Shown: positions 32,098-41,949 of the stretch, piece after piece
How positions within the stretch are numbered: the first letter of the stretch is position 1
Layout: the number at the start of each line of letters is the position of its first letter
DNA from: UBA11574 sp963752565
GTDB lineage: Bacteria; Desulfobacterota; Desulfobacteria; Desulfobacterales; UBA11574
NCBI GenBank assembly: GCA_963752565.1
Contig: CAVVZC010000018.1
Coordinates: 1 to 64,000 of the forward strand
Reading direction: 5' to 3'
Length of the DNA: 64,000 nucleotides
The notes under the pieces: model-generated
What the model saw: only the letters and a program-made list of their open reading frames with translations
What the model was told of the DNA's origin: nothing
The model's database searches: none
Made by a program: the position numbers and the translations under genes

Positions 32098-34776
32098 CTA
32101 ATGGGTCAAATCTTTATCCTTTACAACTTCGCTGGCAGACAGACCTCTATTGTATATTCTTAGCTCATCCATCAGGCCATTAAGCTTGTAACTCGAATTG
32201 TTCATCCATCCGCTGATTCTGACATTTGAACCCACTGTCCTGTTTGCATGACCCGATCCTCGAACCGTGCTCAGAGACTGCTCCACGCCGTCGATGAAAA
32301 GACTGTTTTGCGTTGTTCCGCTGTTTGTAAATACCGCAGCAATATGATGCCAGTTGTTGGCAAGCTTGGCAGATGCGCCGGTAATTCCGTAAATATCTCC
32401 CTGAGCGGTATTAAAACCAAAAAGGTCGCTATAAAACCAAAGATCGTATGAGGTCCATCCAAGGGGCATCTGGCTGTTCCCGCCAAGCCATTTCATCCAA
32501 AAGGTCACCGTTGTTTGATCACCGGATGAGGTTGAGACCGGAAGGCCGGTGATATCGATAGTGCCGGTGCTGCTGCTAAATTCTCCGGAATATCCGATAT
32601 GGCTGTCAGTGGTATTTATTGCTGCACTCCCGTAAGGTGTGCCATGATAGCTGTTTCCGGAAGAATCCTTAACTTCACCGGCCGTCCCGACGTTCCAGCT
32701 GCTCTCGTCCATATAATAAACCGCCAAAGGTTCCGTGTAACAGGTTCCGGAGCAGGTATGGGTCAGGGTGTATAGGCTTGTTATCTCCTCTTCGGTCAAC
32801 GCCTTGGAAAAAACCATAAACTCATCTATTTTGCTTCTTATTGTATTAGACACGGCGCTTTTTCCCAAATACAACGGATCATCGTTATCACTGCTCGCAT
32901 TCATGGTTATGCCTGTGGCACTTCTATCCAGGGTACCGTTGAGATATAATTTAAGTGTTCCTGAATCATAAACGCCTGTGACGAAATACCATACGCCTGT
33001 AACCATTGAAGCATTCGAATCAAATCCCTGATTTCCAGGGTCAACACGAAAATGGATCCTTCCGGAACTTGGCCTTAGCCACATGGCGTAATTTCTTCTT
33101 GAACCATTGCCTTTGACAAACATTTGATCCCACCCACCGGATGAATTCTCCATCATTTTGTACCAGAAAGCAACGGACCAGTTACTTCCGGTTAAATCGA
33201 GAGAAGGATCATCAGGTATCTCAATGCCATGGTTGGCGGCAGTAAAAGATGCAGAACTGCAAACCTTACCCGATCCAATGGTATTGGCACCTCCTATCGC
33301 CTTTCCATTGAGGCTGCTGCCACCCGAGTCCTGGACCTCTCCGTCTGTGCCGTCCCAGCTGCATTCGTCCATGCGCCATTCAGCAGACAGATCCACCGAA
33401 TAGGGTGCACCTCCTCCTGTGGACAAGACCGATACGCTCAAAATAATCTGTGCGGTATTGTCTGAACAAGATGCATCGGTCGCTGTTAGGGTAAAGGTGA
33501 AAGACCCCACAGAGGAGAGGCCGTCCTTTTTGATGGTGCATGTGTCAGTTCCACTGGACGACACCGTAAAGCCGGTGGCGCCGCCGGTATCAAGGGTCCA
33601 CTCAATGTCCCCAAGATGTCCGCCGTTTGCCTGAAAGGTTTCCTGCTGGGTAACACTGCCCCAATCAATGTCTACACCGGATCCGCTGGTTCGTGAGACA
33701 GACAAATTGCTCGCTACCTGAATTGTGAAATTGCTGGGATTAGGATCAGGATCATTATCTGTATCAGAGTCTTTTACCTGAGCTGAAATGGTATACGTGC
33801 CGGGGCACTGATCGAGTGTTCCCGACAGTTGTGCGAGATAGGTGTGAAGGAACAGGTTGGACAAACCACCGTCATCGCTCAGGTTCCATTCATAAGGCGT
33901 GGTGCCGCCGGTGGCCTGAAATGTAGCAGAATAGCTGCTGTTGACGAAGCCGGACGGGAGAGAGCTGGTAGTAATCGAAACATTCCCCCCCCCTGACCCG
34001 CACGGTGAAATACTGTAACAATCCTGATCATCACAGTCGATATGACCATCACCATCGTCATCCGTGCCGTTATCACAAATTTCAGATGTTTCACTACTCC
34101 CGCCGCTGCCTGAACCGAAACCCTGGCTTCCGGCCAACACAGTGCATGCTTTTGAAACCATGAGGTCATCATAGGCGCCTGATTCCATGATCCTGTTCGG
34201 GTCATCATAAATCGCATCGTCAACCCGATTTAACCCGTCGAAAAGCCCCATGGCGCCATCTTCATCTTTTAAACCACCGCTGACAATGACATAGGCCATG
34301 TGCGTCAACGTACCGTTGATGTTCACATGGAGTTTATCCGGATTCACAGGATCATCCGAACATGCCGTCTTCAGCGTTGTGCCCATATTACCGGAATTCG
34401 TGACGGTTAAATCTTTGTTTACACCATATTTTAAACGTTTACCCCATGCATCGTCGCCTGAAGAAAGACCCAGCGTAATGTACGGGAGGTTTCCGAAATA
34501 TGTCGGTGTTACAGAATCCTCTTTCCCGGAGGTTCCGTTGTCGGCAAAAGGTAATCGGCCGTTGGCCGCAACATATCCCTGGATGGCATAATCAACTTTT
34601 TCCAGTATGGCCCGGGCTTTCTTGACCTTTGAAGACTTAATAAGGGAAGGCAACACCGTTGCCACGATGGAGATGACAATTCCCACAATCACCAGAACCA
34701 CCGCCATTTCAATGAGGGTAAATCCTGATGAATCCGTTTTAATCGTCTTTTTGTACAAATGAAGCATTTTCTTCAT
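32098..34776 (-). CDS. Giant pseudopilin with Ig-like and two LamG domains
   Basis: An 892-residue chimera. The type IV prepilin signal has Gly18 then FTLIEMAVV, with Glu at +5, and a pilin-like domain to about 220. A Gly/Ser linker and an Asp-rich calcium-loop segment (DDDGDGHIDCDDQD, about 240-255) follow, then two Ig-like parts (about 268-450). Two LamG lectin-like domains fill 462-676 and 690-885, each starting with a W/Y-x-MDE-x-SW motif as in MshQ. It is the last gene of the MSHA-like cluster. It is probably a pilus-tip or surface adhesin held by the pilus machine. Confidence 0.88.
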   Translation of the reverse strand: MKKMLHLYKKTIKTDSSGFTLIEMAVVLVIVGIVISIVATVLPSLIKSSKVKKARAILEKVDYAIQGYVAANGRLPFADNGTSGKEDSVTPTYFGNLPYITLGLSSGDDAWGKRLKYGVNKDLTVTNSGNMGTTLKTACSDDPVNPDKLHVNINGTLTHMAYVIVSGGLKDEDGAMGLFDGLNRVDDAIYDDPNRIMESGAYDDLMVSKACTVLAGSQGFGSGSGGSSETSEICDNGTDDDGDGHIDCDDQDCYSISPCGSGGGNVSITTSSLPSGFVNSSYSATFQATGGTTPYEWNLSDDGGLSNLFLHTYLAQLSGTLDQCPGTYTISAQVKDSDTDNDPDPNPSNFTIQVASNLSVSRTSGSGVDIDWGSVTQQETFQANGGHLGDIEWTLDTGGATGFTVSSSGTDTCTIKKDGLSSVGSFTFTLTATDASCSDNTAQIILSVSVLSTGGGAPYSVDLSAEWRMDECSWDGTDGEVQDSGGSSLNGKAIGGANTIGSGKVCSSASFTAANHGIEIPDDPSLDLTGSNWSVAFWYKMMENSSGGWDQMFVKGNGSRRNYAMWLRPSSGRIHFRVDPGNQGFDSNASMVTGVWYFVTGVYDSGTLKLYLNGTLDRSATGITMNASSDNDDPLYLGKSAVSNTIRSKIDEFMVFSKALTEEEITSLYTLTHTCSGTCYTEPLAVYYMDESSWNVGTAGEVKDSSGNSYHGTPYGSAAINTTDSHIGYSGEFSSSTGTIDITGLPVSTSSGDQTTVTFWMKWLGGNSQMPLGWTSYDLWFYSDLFGFNTAQGDIYGITGASAKLANNWHHIAAVFTNSGTTQNSLFIDGVEQSLSTVRGSGHANRTVGSNVRISGWMNNSSYKLNGLMDELRIYNRGLSASEVVKDKDLTH

Positions 34777-34806
34777 AATTGTTCCATGCCTAATTGAAGT
34801 TATCCA

Positions 34807-36042
34807 CTACATGCCGCCAACCTGGCTGACCATATCGTAGACCGGAAGAAGCAACGCTAAAAAAATAACTGCAAAAATTGCACCCGCCACCACAAGGACG
34901 ATGGGTTCGATCATTTTTCCAATCATTTCGACCAGGGTCGACAGCTTCTTGCTGTATTCTTCTGCGATGTAACCCAACTGTTCTTCAAGCGTTCCGCTCA
35001 CTTCACCGATATTAATCATCCGTGTAACAAACGTCGGGAAAATAGAAGCGTCCTCAAAGGCTTCAGATATACTGCTCCCTTTTTTCAAACCTTTTCTGAC
35101 CTCATCGAGTTTATCACGATACATTTCATTTCTAATGCTTTCACTTAATATTTTAATGGCTTGCAGAATATTAATCCCGGCTTTGATTAATAGAGAGAAG
35201 TATTCTGTTATATGGGCAAGATTTGAAGCAGAGACAATAGTCCCCGAAACAGGAAGTTTGATCATAAGCCAATCAGTGGTTTTCCTAAACTGACGACTTC
35301 CTTTGCGGGCAGTTAACAGTCCGATGAGGATAGCGGCAAATCCTATGAACAAATAAATAAAATATGCTTGAAAAAAATCTGATGTTTTTAGAAGATAAAT
35401 TGTAATGGTCGGAAGGGCAACACTCATTTCCTTAAAAAGCTCGAGAATCTTCGGCACCACATAGTAAAGCCAAAAGACAAGGCCGATACCCAATGAAATA
35501 AATACAAACATCGGATACAAGAGCGCTTTTTTGGTATCACTGATAATGGTATGTATCCGATTTACATGTTCGGATGCTTCTTTCAACATCTCATCGAGTC
35601 TGCCTGTCTCCTCCCCTATTCTAATAAGGTAAATAACCGTTGGTGAGAAAAGATCACTAAATTTTTTTGCTGCCTCGGAAAATGACATACCGCCTTGTAT
35701 GGCGGCAACGATATCCTGTATGCTACTTGCCATGCCGGGATGTTTCATACTTCCGGCAGCTTCTTCAAGGGCGGTGGTCAAAGGCATGCCGGATCTGAGA
35801 AGGAGAGAGAGGTTATTGAAGAGTTCAACTTGATCCGTCCGCTTGAGTCGGTTAAACAGCCTCAACGAACCCAGCTTCGGAAAAATTGATTCAAATTTAT
35901 TCAACTTGGATACATAAATCGCCATACTCCCGTTTCTTTCCAAATAAGAGGCCGTGGAAATTTCATCCTGATAAGGAAGTTTAATGACGCCCGAAGAGGG
36001 CCTTCCGTTTGCGGCGATCAATTTATATCTAAAGTAATTCAT
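34807..36042 (-). CDS. mshG: Type IV pilus/type II secretion inner-membrane protein (MshG/PilC/GspF)
   Basis: A 411-residue platform protein with two T2SSF domains (each with LL.SGMPL or LIKAGINIL and G-x-S-F/I-S-E-A) and three membrane helices. It connects the pilin to the ATPase. The open frame begins with TTG at 36051; the ATG at 36042 (MNYFRYKLIAANG) fits the family better. It follows the ATPase gene by a few bases. Confidence 0.92.
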   Translation of the reverse strand: MNYFRYKLIAANGRPSSGVIKLPYQDEISTASYLERNGSMAIYVSKLNKFESIFPKLGSLRLFNRLKRTDQVELFNNLSLLLRSGMPLTTALEEAAGSMKHPGMASSIQDIVAAIQGGMSFSEAAKKFSDLFSPTVIYLIRIGEETGRLDEMLKEASEHVNRIHTIISDTKKALLYPMFVFISLGIGLVFWLYYVVPKILELFKEMSVALPTITIYLLKTSDFFQAYFIYLFIGFAAILIGLLTARKGSRQFRKTTDWLMIKLPVSGTIVSASNLAHITEYFSLLIKAGINILQAIKILSESIRNEMYRDKLDEVRKGLKKGSSISEAFEDASIFPTFVTRMINIGEVSGTLEEQLGYIAEEYSKKLSTLVEMIGKMIEPIVLVVAGAIFAVIFLALLLPVYDMVSQVGGM

Positions 36043-36055
36043 TTTTAACAATCAA

Positions 36056-37717
36056 TCATTCCTGCCTTATGTGACCCAAAGAACGCACAGCCTCTTCTGT
36101 TGTGGTGACACCCAGTTTAACTTTATTTCGTGTAACTTCAAAAATATCTTCAAAACCCGAAGCTTTTGCCGTTTGAGTGACAACGCTTAAATCATCACCT
36201 TTTTCAATAAGCTGGGATAGATTTCGATCTATGGGAAGGAGCTCATAAATGAGCGTTCGTTCAAAATAGCCCGTACCACCACATATTTCACATCCTTCTC
36301 CTCTGAAGAGCTCTTCAATGTCGGGATCTCGCAGGTAGGCTTTTTCTGTTTCAGACGGCAGATAGGAGGTTTTACAGCCATTGCAGATTTTGCGAACAAG
36401 CCTCTGGCTCACCACCCCGACAAGGGAGTCGGCTATTAAAAAAGGACGAATACCCAGATCCATCAATCTGGGAATAGTGCCAACCGCACTGTTTGTATGC
36501 ATGGTAGAAAGAACCAGATGGCCCGTGGTTGCAGCGGTAACAGCGGTGGCCGCTGTTTCTGAATCCCGTATTTCGCCAACCAGAATGACATCCGGATCAT
36601 GCCGTAAAAAATAACGTATGGCGTTGGCAAAAGTATAACCGGCCTTTTCGTTAACCTGGGTCTGTCGCAGTAAAGGAATTTTGAATTCAATCGGTTCCTC
36701 AACGGTAATGGTATTCTTCTGGAGCAAATTGAGTCTTCTGATACCGGAAAAGAGCGTTGTCGACTTTCCGGATCCAGTAGGGCCGGTGATCAGGATGATC
36801 CCAAAAGGTTCATTAAACATTTTCTCCAGGGTTTGGATGTGTTCTTTAAAAAAGCCGAGTTGTTCCAGCCCCATGACAGAACTTTCCATGGGAAGAACGC
36901 GAAGAACCATGCTCTCTCCAAGTGGCGAAACAATCGTAGAGACTCTGAAGTCATAATAATTGTTCAATATGGTCGTCGAAAATCGGCCGTCCTGGGGCAG
37001 TCTCTGTTCGGCAATATCCATGTCCGCCTTCATTTTGAGACTGGAGACAATTCTATTCAGGGCAACCGGCAGCGACAAAACCGATGTTATGACACCGTCT
37101 ATTCTAAAGGAAATACTGGTGGACAGTTTCATCGGTTTGATATGGATGTCTGTGGCCCGCATTTTTACTGCAAGATGCAGGATGTGTTTTACTAAATTAT
37201 CAAACCCTCTGGCCATCTCTTCGTTCTGAGAAAGAAGATAGACCTCTTTTTCAATGAGTTTTTCAACTGGATTTTCAAGAAAGTAATAAAATTTATTGAC
37301 CGCCCGAACGATTTTTTTTCGCTCGGAAATGTAAAATTTCGGCAACAGTCCTGTCTGTCTTGAGATGGTCTGCCCGAGCTTTTCATCGATTAAATTATGT
37401 GCCGCGATCTCCAGCAGGTTGTCTGTTTTGCGAAACGGGAGGAAAATATTGTTGAGACATAATTTTTTATTGAACAGCTTAAGGATATTCTCTTCGGGTA
37501 AAATGGTATCCACATCAATGTAAGGGACACCGCTCTGCTCAGACAGGGCGACAACAATATCGTTTTCGGTAACAAATCCGAGCCGCTCTAATATCTCTCC
37601 GATTTTCTCTTTGGTAATCTTCTGCTCTTGCAACGCATAACCGATATATTCCTCTGTAATGAGCCCCTTTTCCTTTAAAACGACACCCAAAGGTTTTATT
37701 TTTTTTTCATGCGTCAT
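36056..37717 (-). CDS. mshE: MshE-type pilus extension ATPase with MshEN c-di-GMP domain
   Basis: A 553-residue ATPase of the GspE/PilB/MshE group. The N-terminus has two 24-residue MshEN motifs (residues 9-32 and 38-61), each of the form LGxxL-x3-G-x10-L-x2-Q, which bind c-di-GMP in MshE. The motor domain has Walker A ITGPTGSGKST, Asp box DPDVILVGEIRD, His box STMHTNSAVG and a tetracysteine zinc site (CNGC...CEIC). It drives pilus assembly. It overlaps the ExeA-like gene by 11 bp. Confidence 0.93.
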   Translation of the reverse strand: MTHEKKIKPLGVVLKEKGLITEEYIGYALQEQKITKEKIGEILERLGFVTENDIVVALSEQSGVPYIDVDTILPEENILKLFNKKLCLNNIFLPFRKTDNLLEIAAHNLIDEKLGQTISRQTGLLPKFYISERKKIVRAVNKFYYFLENPVEKLIEKEVYLLSQNEEMARGFDNLVKHILHLAVKMRATDIHIKPMKLSTSISFRIDGVITSVLSLPVALNRIVSSLKMKADMDIAEQRLPQDGRFSTTILNNYYDFRVSTIVSPLGESMVLRVLPMESSVMGLEQLGFFKEHIQTLEKMFNEPFGIILITGPTGSGKSTTLFSGIRRLNLLQKNTITVEEPIEFKIPLLRQTQVNEKAGYTFANAIRYFLRHDPDVILVGEIRDSETAATAVTAATTGHLVLSTMHTNSAVGTIPRLMDLGIRPFLIADSLVGVVSQRLVRKICNGCKTSYLPSETEKAYLRDPDIEELFRGEGCEICGGTGYFERTLIYELLPIDRNLSQLIEKGDDLSVVTQTAKASGFEDIFEVTRNKVKLGVTTTEEAVRSLGHIRQE

Positions 37718-39293
37718 TTTTTATATTTTCCACCTCATGGCACAACAGGAAAATGGTTTTTGCATCCGGAAATCCGGTGACTGGAAGTTTCATCTGTTCC
37801 TGAAAACCGACCACAGCCATCATAAGATTCTTTCCGACGATGCCATCAATGCGGGCGGTATACAAATGCATTTCAGCCATCATTTTTTGGAGCGCAAGCA
37901 CCTCTTCTCCTTCATAATAATAAAAAAACTTGTTGAATATCACGGGCGGACGCCAGAATAGATAAAAATCTTGTTGACCTTCCAAGTTAGAAATATTTTT
38001 GAGCACACCATATTTTTTCTTGATGTCATCTGAAACATGATTCAGTCTGACCAACATGTATCCTGTTTCGTCGAATATCGCTTCCGTTATTTCGATAAAC
38101 CGGTTTGTTTGTAAGGCTTCAAAAAAGGGTTTTTGATACTTTACAAGCTTATATTTTCCCAAAAAATCAATCACAGATTGGGGACTGACGGTGTCTTTTC
38201 CTGAGTGACTCAGGTCTTTATCATGAATTTGAATTTTCATCGGAACATCATTAGATTGTTTTGCCTGAAGGGCGTCTTGAGATGTGTCGAGCTTAAGATG
38301 ACCTAAATTATCTTTTAGTATTGAATATTTGTTATTGCTTGAAGATATCGGAGAAATATTTCGGCTAAAACCGGAATAAACGATCCCTCCGAATAAAGAC
38401 AGCGCTAAAAAAATAGATGCCGCTAAAGTTAAAGGCTTTTTCAATAATTTTAATTTTTTAGGACGAAAATCGATAAATGCTTCCATAACAATCTGTTTGC
38501 AGATCTCTGTTGTGTTATGAAGAAAAGCAACATACAAACACCTATCCATCAACAGATTAATCTGTCTGAAATTTCCCTTAGTGAGTTTATAAATATTATT
38601 CAGAGCCGCCTTCTGAATTCTTATCTGCCCCCTGTTCCCGGCCAGGTTCATTTTAAAAGAAATATAGTCCTTTAATTCTTCCAGGGTCAATGCTTTGACT
38701 TCTTCCTGGATAACAATTCTACTTCTGAGTTGTCTGAGTTCTTCGGAATTCAGCAAATCCATTAATTCAGGCTGACCCACCAGCAATATCTGAACCAATT
38801 TCTCCCGGCCTGTTTCAAGGTTTGAAATCATTCGGATAAGCTCGAGACTCTTTAAATCGAGATTCTGAGCGTCGTCAATAATGATCGCACAATTTTTTCC
38901 GCGTCGATTCTGCTTCACTAAAAAATCATACAAAAGTTTCATCTGATCGCTGAAAAGAAGACTTTCCACGTTGTGTCCAAAATCTCGATTTATTTCCCGT
39001 ATCAGTTCTACATCCTGAAAACCGGTATAAAACACCAATGATGTCTCAACACCGTTCTCTTCGATAATGTTCATGATTCTTCGGCTGATGGTCGTCTTTC
39101 CCAGACCCACTTCACCTGTCAAAATCATGAATCCCTTTCTTGCGTTGATGCCGAAGATGATTTCAGTAAGGATCTGTTCGATATGTTGGGAAAAATAAAA
39201 TTTCTCTTCCTCCGGGGATACTGGAAATGGATTGTGAAATAATCCAAAAAATTCGAAACAACCTTGTTCTTCTTTAGCTGAGTATGTATTCAT
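37707..39293 (-). CDS. mshM: ExeA/MshM-like AAA ATPase with peptidoglycan-binding domain
   Basis: A 528-residue protein. Residues 15-270 form an AAA ATPase (FFGLFHNPFPVSPEEEKFYF, Walker A GEVGLGKTT, Walker B IIIDDAQNL). A membrane helix near 300 is followed by a periplasmic part ending in a peptidoglycan-binding domain (LALQKMMAEMHLYTARIDGI, VGFQEQMKL). In Aeromonas ExeA the same arrangement helps insert the secretin through the wall. Its place between the TPR protein and the ATPase fits MshM. AAGGG precedes the ATG. Confidence 0.9.
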   Translation of the reverse strand: MNTYSAKEEQGCFEFFGLFHNPFPVSPEEEKFYFSQHIEQILTEIIFGINARKGFMILTGEVGLGKTTISRRIMNIIEENGVETSLVFYTGFQDVELIREINRDFGHNVESLLFSDQMKLLYDFLVKQNRRGKNCAIIIDDAQNLDLKSLELIRMISNLETGREKLVQILLVGQPELMDLLNSEELRQLRSRIVIQEEVKALTLEELKDYISFKMNLAGNRGQIRIQKAALNNIYKLTKGNFRQINLLMDRCLYVAFLHNTTEICKQIVMEAFIDFRPKKLKLLKKPLTLAASIFLALSLFGGIVYSGFSRNISPISSSNNKYSILKDNLGHLKLDTSQDALQAKQSNDVPMKIQIHDKDLSHSGKDTVSPQSVIDFLGKYKLVKYQKPFFEALQTNRFIEITEAIFDETGYMLVRLNHVSDDIKKKYGVLKNISNLEGQQDFYLFWRPPVIFNKFFYYYEGEEVLALQKMMAEMHLYTARIDGIVGKNLMMAVVGFQEQMKLPVTGFPDAKTIFLLCHEVENIKNDA

Positions 39294-39402
39294 AGTAATA
39301 GCCCTTACCCATCATTTACTTTTTTACTGTATGCATATGACATTTTGTCTCGTTATGAAAAACATGGATTGCCGGTTTATAATTTCTTGAGAATTCAACA
39401 GA

Positions 39403-40308
39403 TTAAGATTCTTTATCCTTACTTAAACGGTATTTTTGCGATTTGTTAAACAACAGTTTCAAGTCTTGCATTATTTCAGCTATCCGAATATTTTCCGGAT
39501 AAAGTAGTTGAAGTTTTGCCAATCGTTGATAGGCGTTTTCCATTTGTTTGGTATTGATTTCGATAATTGCCATATTGATTCCAGCTTCTTGATCGATCTC
39601 ATTTTTTGTCAATACTATCTTTAAAAGATCTTTGGCTCGTTCAAATTCTTTATTATGTATATGCCAGACTGCTTTTAACTTGATGACATAGCTGTTGTTT
39701 TGACCCTTTAAAAGCGCTAATTCATCGAGAAGTTTTTCTGTTCGTTTTTTTTTGCCATGCCCCATCTCCCAGCGGATATCCGCCACCAGGCGGGCAATTT
39801 TTGCATTCTTTTTGGCATTTGCCAAAAAAATCTTTTCCACCTCCGGAATTGCTGTAACTTCTATGGGTATGGATTTATCTGCTTTTTCGATTTTCGTTTT
39901 AGCAACAGCATTTGTTTTAATTGTTTCCTTGGATTTCGGCGACGGCTCCTTTTCTGTTATGAAAGGTATTTCGGCATCGTCCGGTTTGTTTGAACCATAA
40001 ACTTCAACCCGGTTATCATTCGCCTTGGGTGGTATATATTCAATCCGGCTCAACCTTGAATCTTTCGTTTCCTTCTGACTTTTCGATTCCTTATCCTCTG
40101 AGCTTTCAGCAGTATCGACATCCGTTAATTTCTGAATATCCGTATTTGGGACTGCAAAACCTTTAATATTTTCACCCGTTGTTTCACGAAGGTGATAATA
40201 TCCGTAAAGGGTTCCTACACCAATAACAGTTAATATCAAAAGTACGAAAAGAACAGCAGAAGGAGAATAGAGTGCATTGTTAAAGAAGTGGATTCTCCTT
40301 CTTCGCAC
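39403..40308 (-). CDS. MshN-like TPR protein
   Basis: A 301-residue protein with one membrane helix near residues 15-35 (AVLFVLLILTVIGVGTLYGY), a Ser/Lys/Glu-rich linker and C-terminal TPR-like helices (about 175-290, such as ERAKDLLKIVLTKNEIDQEA, MENAYQRLAKLQLLYP). MSHA operons have a TPR protein, MshN, next to mshM, which fits its position. It probably helps assemble the secretin. The start is a GTG without a strong SD. Sequence similarity alone is weak. Confidence 0.72.
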   Translation of the reverse strand: MRRRRIHFFNNALYSPSAVLFVLLILTVIGVGTLYGYYHLRETTGENIKGFAVPNTDIQKLTDVDTAESSEDKESKSQKETKDSRLSRIEYIPPKANDNRVEVYGSNKPDDAEIPFITEKEPSPKSKETIKTNAVAKTKIEKADKSIPIEVTAIPEVEKIFLANAKKNAKIARLVADIRWEMGHGKKKRTEKLLDELALLKGQNNSYVIKLKAVWHIHNKEFERAKDLLKIVLTKNEIDQEAGINMAIIEINTKQMENAYQRLAKLQLLYPENIRIAEIMQDLKLLFNKSQKYRLSKDKES

Positions 40309-40380
40309 CCATTTATTTTTACTGTTTTCCTTAACTGATCGACTCGGTTTTCAGTTTTTTTAATGTTTTAAATATTACGC

Positions 40381-41889
40381 TCATACCAGTTTTACACTTA
40401 AAATAATTACAAGCTCCCTGGATTCCACGCGCTTTAGTTCATTTTTAAAAAGATAACCAAATATCGGTATGTGAGATAGAATAGGAACTCCTTCGTCTTC
40501 TTTGGCTTGAATGTCATCAATCAGGCCTCCCAACACCACAACGTCTCCATCTTCAAGGTCAATGGTCGTGCTAATTTCCTTAATTCTGACTTCAGGCAAA
40601 GATATCTCCGTGCCCCCTTGACCTCCTACACTTCTTGGTATAAGACTGTCTCGATCTACAGAACTGTTGATGGGATTAATCAAAAGGGAAATCCTTTGAT
40701 TTTTTCCGATAAACGGGATAACGCCCAAAATAAGTCCATCGAACACTGTTGAGACTTCAACATCTCTAATCTCTCTATCAGTTCCCGTGGTCACCTCACG
40801 CGTCGTCTGCACACTTTTTTGGTACGTAAAGGATGTTCCAACGCTGATGAGAGCCGGTTTTCCGTGTTTGACACGAATGCTCGGATTGGACACCACCTTT
40901 GCTTTACCGAACGTCATCAAAGCATCCATGGCCGCATCAATGGATATATCATTGTTTTCATGACTAAAAACCAGACCGCTGCCCAGTGACCATGCAACGC
41001 TGGTCTTTGACGTTAATGATGCTGCCTTATCACGCAGTACACTCCAGTCAATACCATATTGGTATTTGTCTGTAAGACCGACTTCAATAATCCTTGCCTC
41101 GATGAGTATTTGTCTGGACAGCATTGTTTTGAAATTGTTGATCAGTTTTGAAATGGATTGAATAACGTTCGGTGTATCCTTTACATATAGACTTCCGGAC
41201 AACCGGTTCAGAGCATATTTCCCGTTTTTAGAAATGACTCGAGTGATCATTTGTTCGATCACATCGTAATCATTGCCCTGTTTGGCTGTCTGGCCGGAAA
41301 GTTCAAATTTACCTTTTAAGCCGCTGGCGGTTTCCCCTGACGCACCAAGCACATCTCCTCCGACATTAAAATTTGCATTAATTTTGGTATCAAGAAAATC
41401 GAGGCTGAAAATATGTTCTTTAAAAGGAAGGATACGGATGACATTCCCCCCAATCTCGTAAAAAAGGTCATATGTACCGAGCACCTCTTTTAGAACAGTG
41501 GCTGCTGACACATTTTGAAAATTAAGCGTGAGTAGTTTCTTCTCAAGACTTACGGCTGGGTCAATGATAAGGTTCATTCCCACGGACTGTGACAGGGAAT
41601 AAAGAATCACCTTAAGATCTTCATTGATCATTGAAAATGAAACCGTATGATCTTCCAGTGGATCGTAAACCGGCATGACGGGTTTATCATTGACTTTGCG
41701 AGGCGTTATCCTTTCCAAACTTGGGATAAATTTTCTCTGCGAGGCTTCCAGCTGCTCAGATTCAGACTTAATATGCTTTTGAGTGGTCTCAAGCGATAAT
41801 GTTTCAAGTGAAGGGGTTTTTTGGGTTGCACAGCCTGTAATAATAATCATCGAAAGAATTACCCCGAATATGATATTAAATTGTCTCAT
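40381..41889 (-). CDS. mshL: MshL-like outer-membrane secretin (lipoprotein)
   Basis: A 502-residue secretin forming the outer-membrane pore for the pilus. The signal peptide ends in a lipobox (SMIIITGC). An N-terminal STN/N0 domain (VILYSLSQSVGMNLIID), N1-type domain and the secretin domain follow, with VPFIGKNQRISLLINP and the ending DGDVVVLGGLIDDIQ, PILSHIPIFGYLFK. The frame opens at 41940, but GGAGG lies 4 bases before the ATG at 41889, giving a proper signal peptide. Located between mshK-like and mshN-like genes. Confidence 0.93.
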   Translation of the reverse strand: MRQFNIIFGVILSMIIITGCATQKTPSLETLSLETTQKHIKSESEQLEASQRKFIPSLERITPRKVNDKPVMPVYDPLEDHTVSFSMINEDLKVILYSLSQSVGMNLIIDPAVSLEKKLLTLNFQNVSAATVLKEVLGTYDLFYEIGGNVIRILPFKEHIFSLDFLDTKINANFNVGGDVLGASGETASGLKGKFELSGQTAKQGNDYDVIEQMITRVISKNGKYALNRLSGSLYVKDTPNVIQSISKLINNFKTMLSRQILIEARIIEVGLTDKYQYGIDWSVLRDKAASLTSKTSVAWSLGSGLVFSHENNDISIDAAMDALMTFGKAKVVSNPSIRVKHGKPALISVGTSFTYQKSVQTTREVTTGTDREIRDVEVSTVFDGLILGVIPFIGKNQRISLLINPINSSVDRDSLIPRSVGGQGGTEISLPEVRIKEISTTIDLEDGDVVVLGGLIDDIQAKEDEGVPILSHIPIFGYLFKNELKRVESRELVIILSVKLV

Positions 41890-41949
41890 GTACCCTCCAA
41901 CAATGGAACGCCTGTGAACTTTTATTGGATTTCTCCCCATTTTGTAGTT

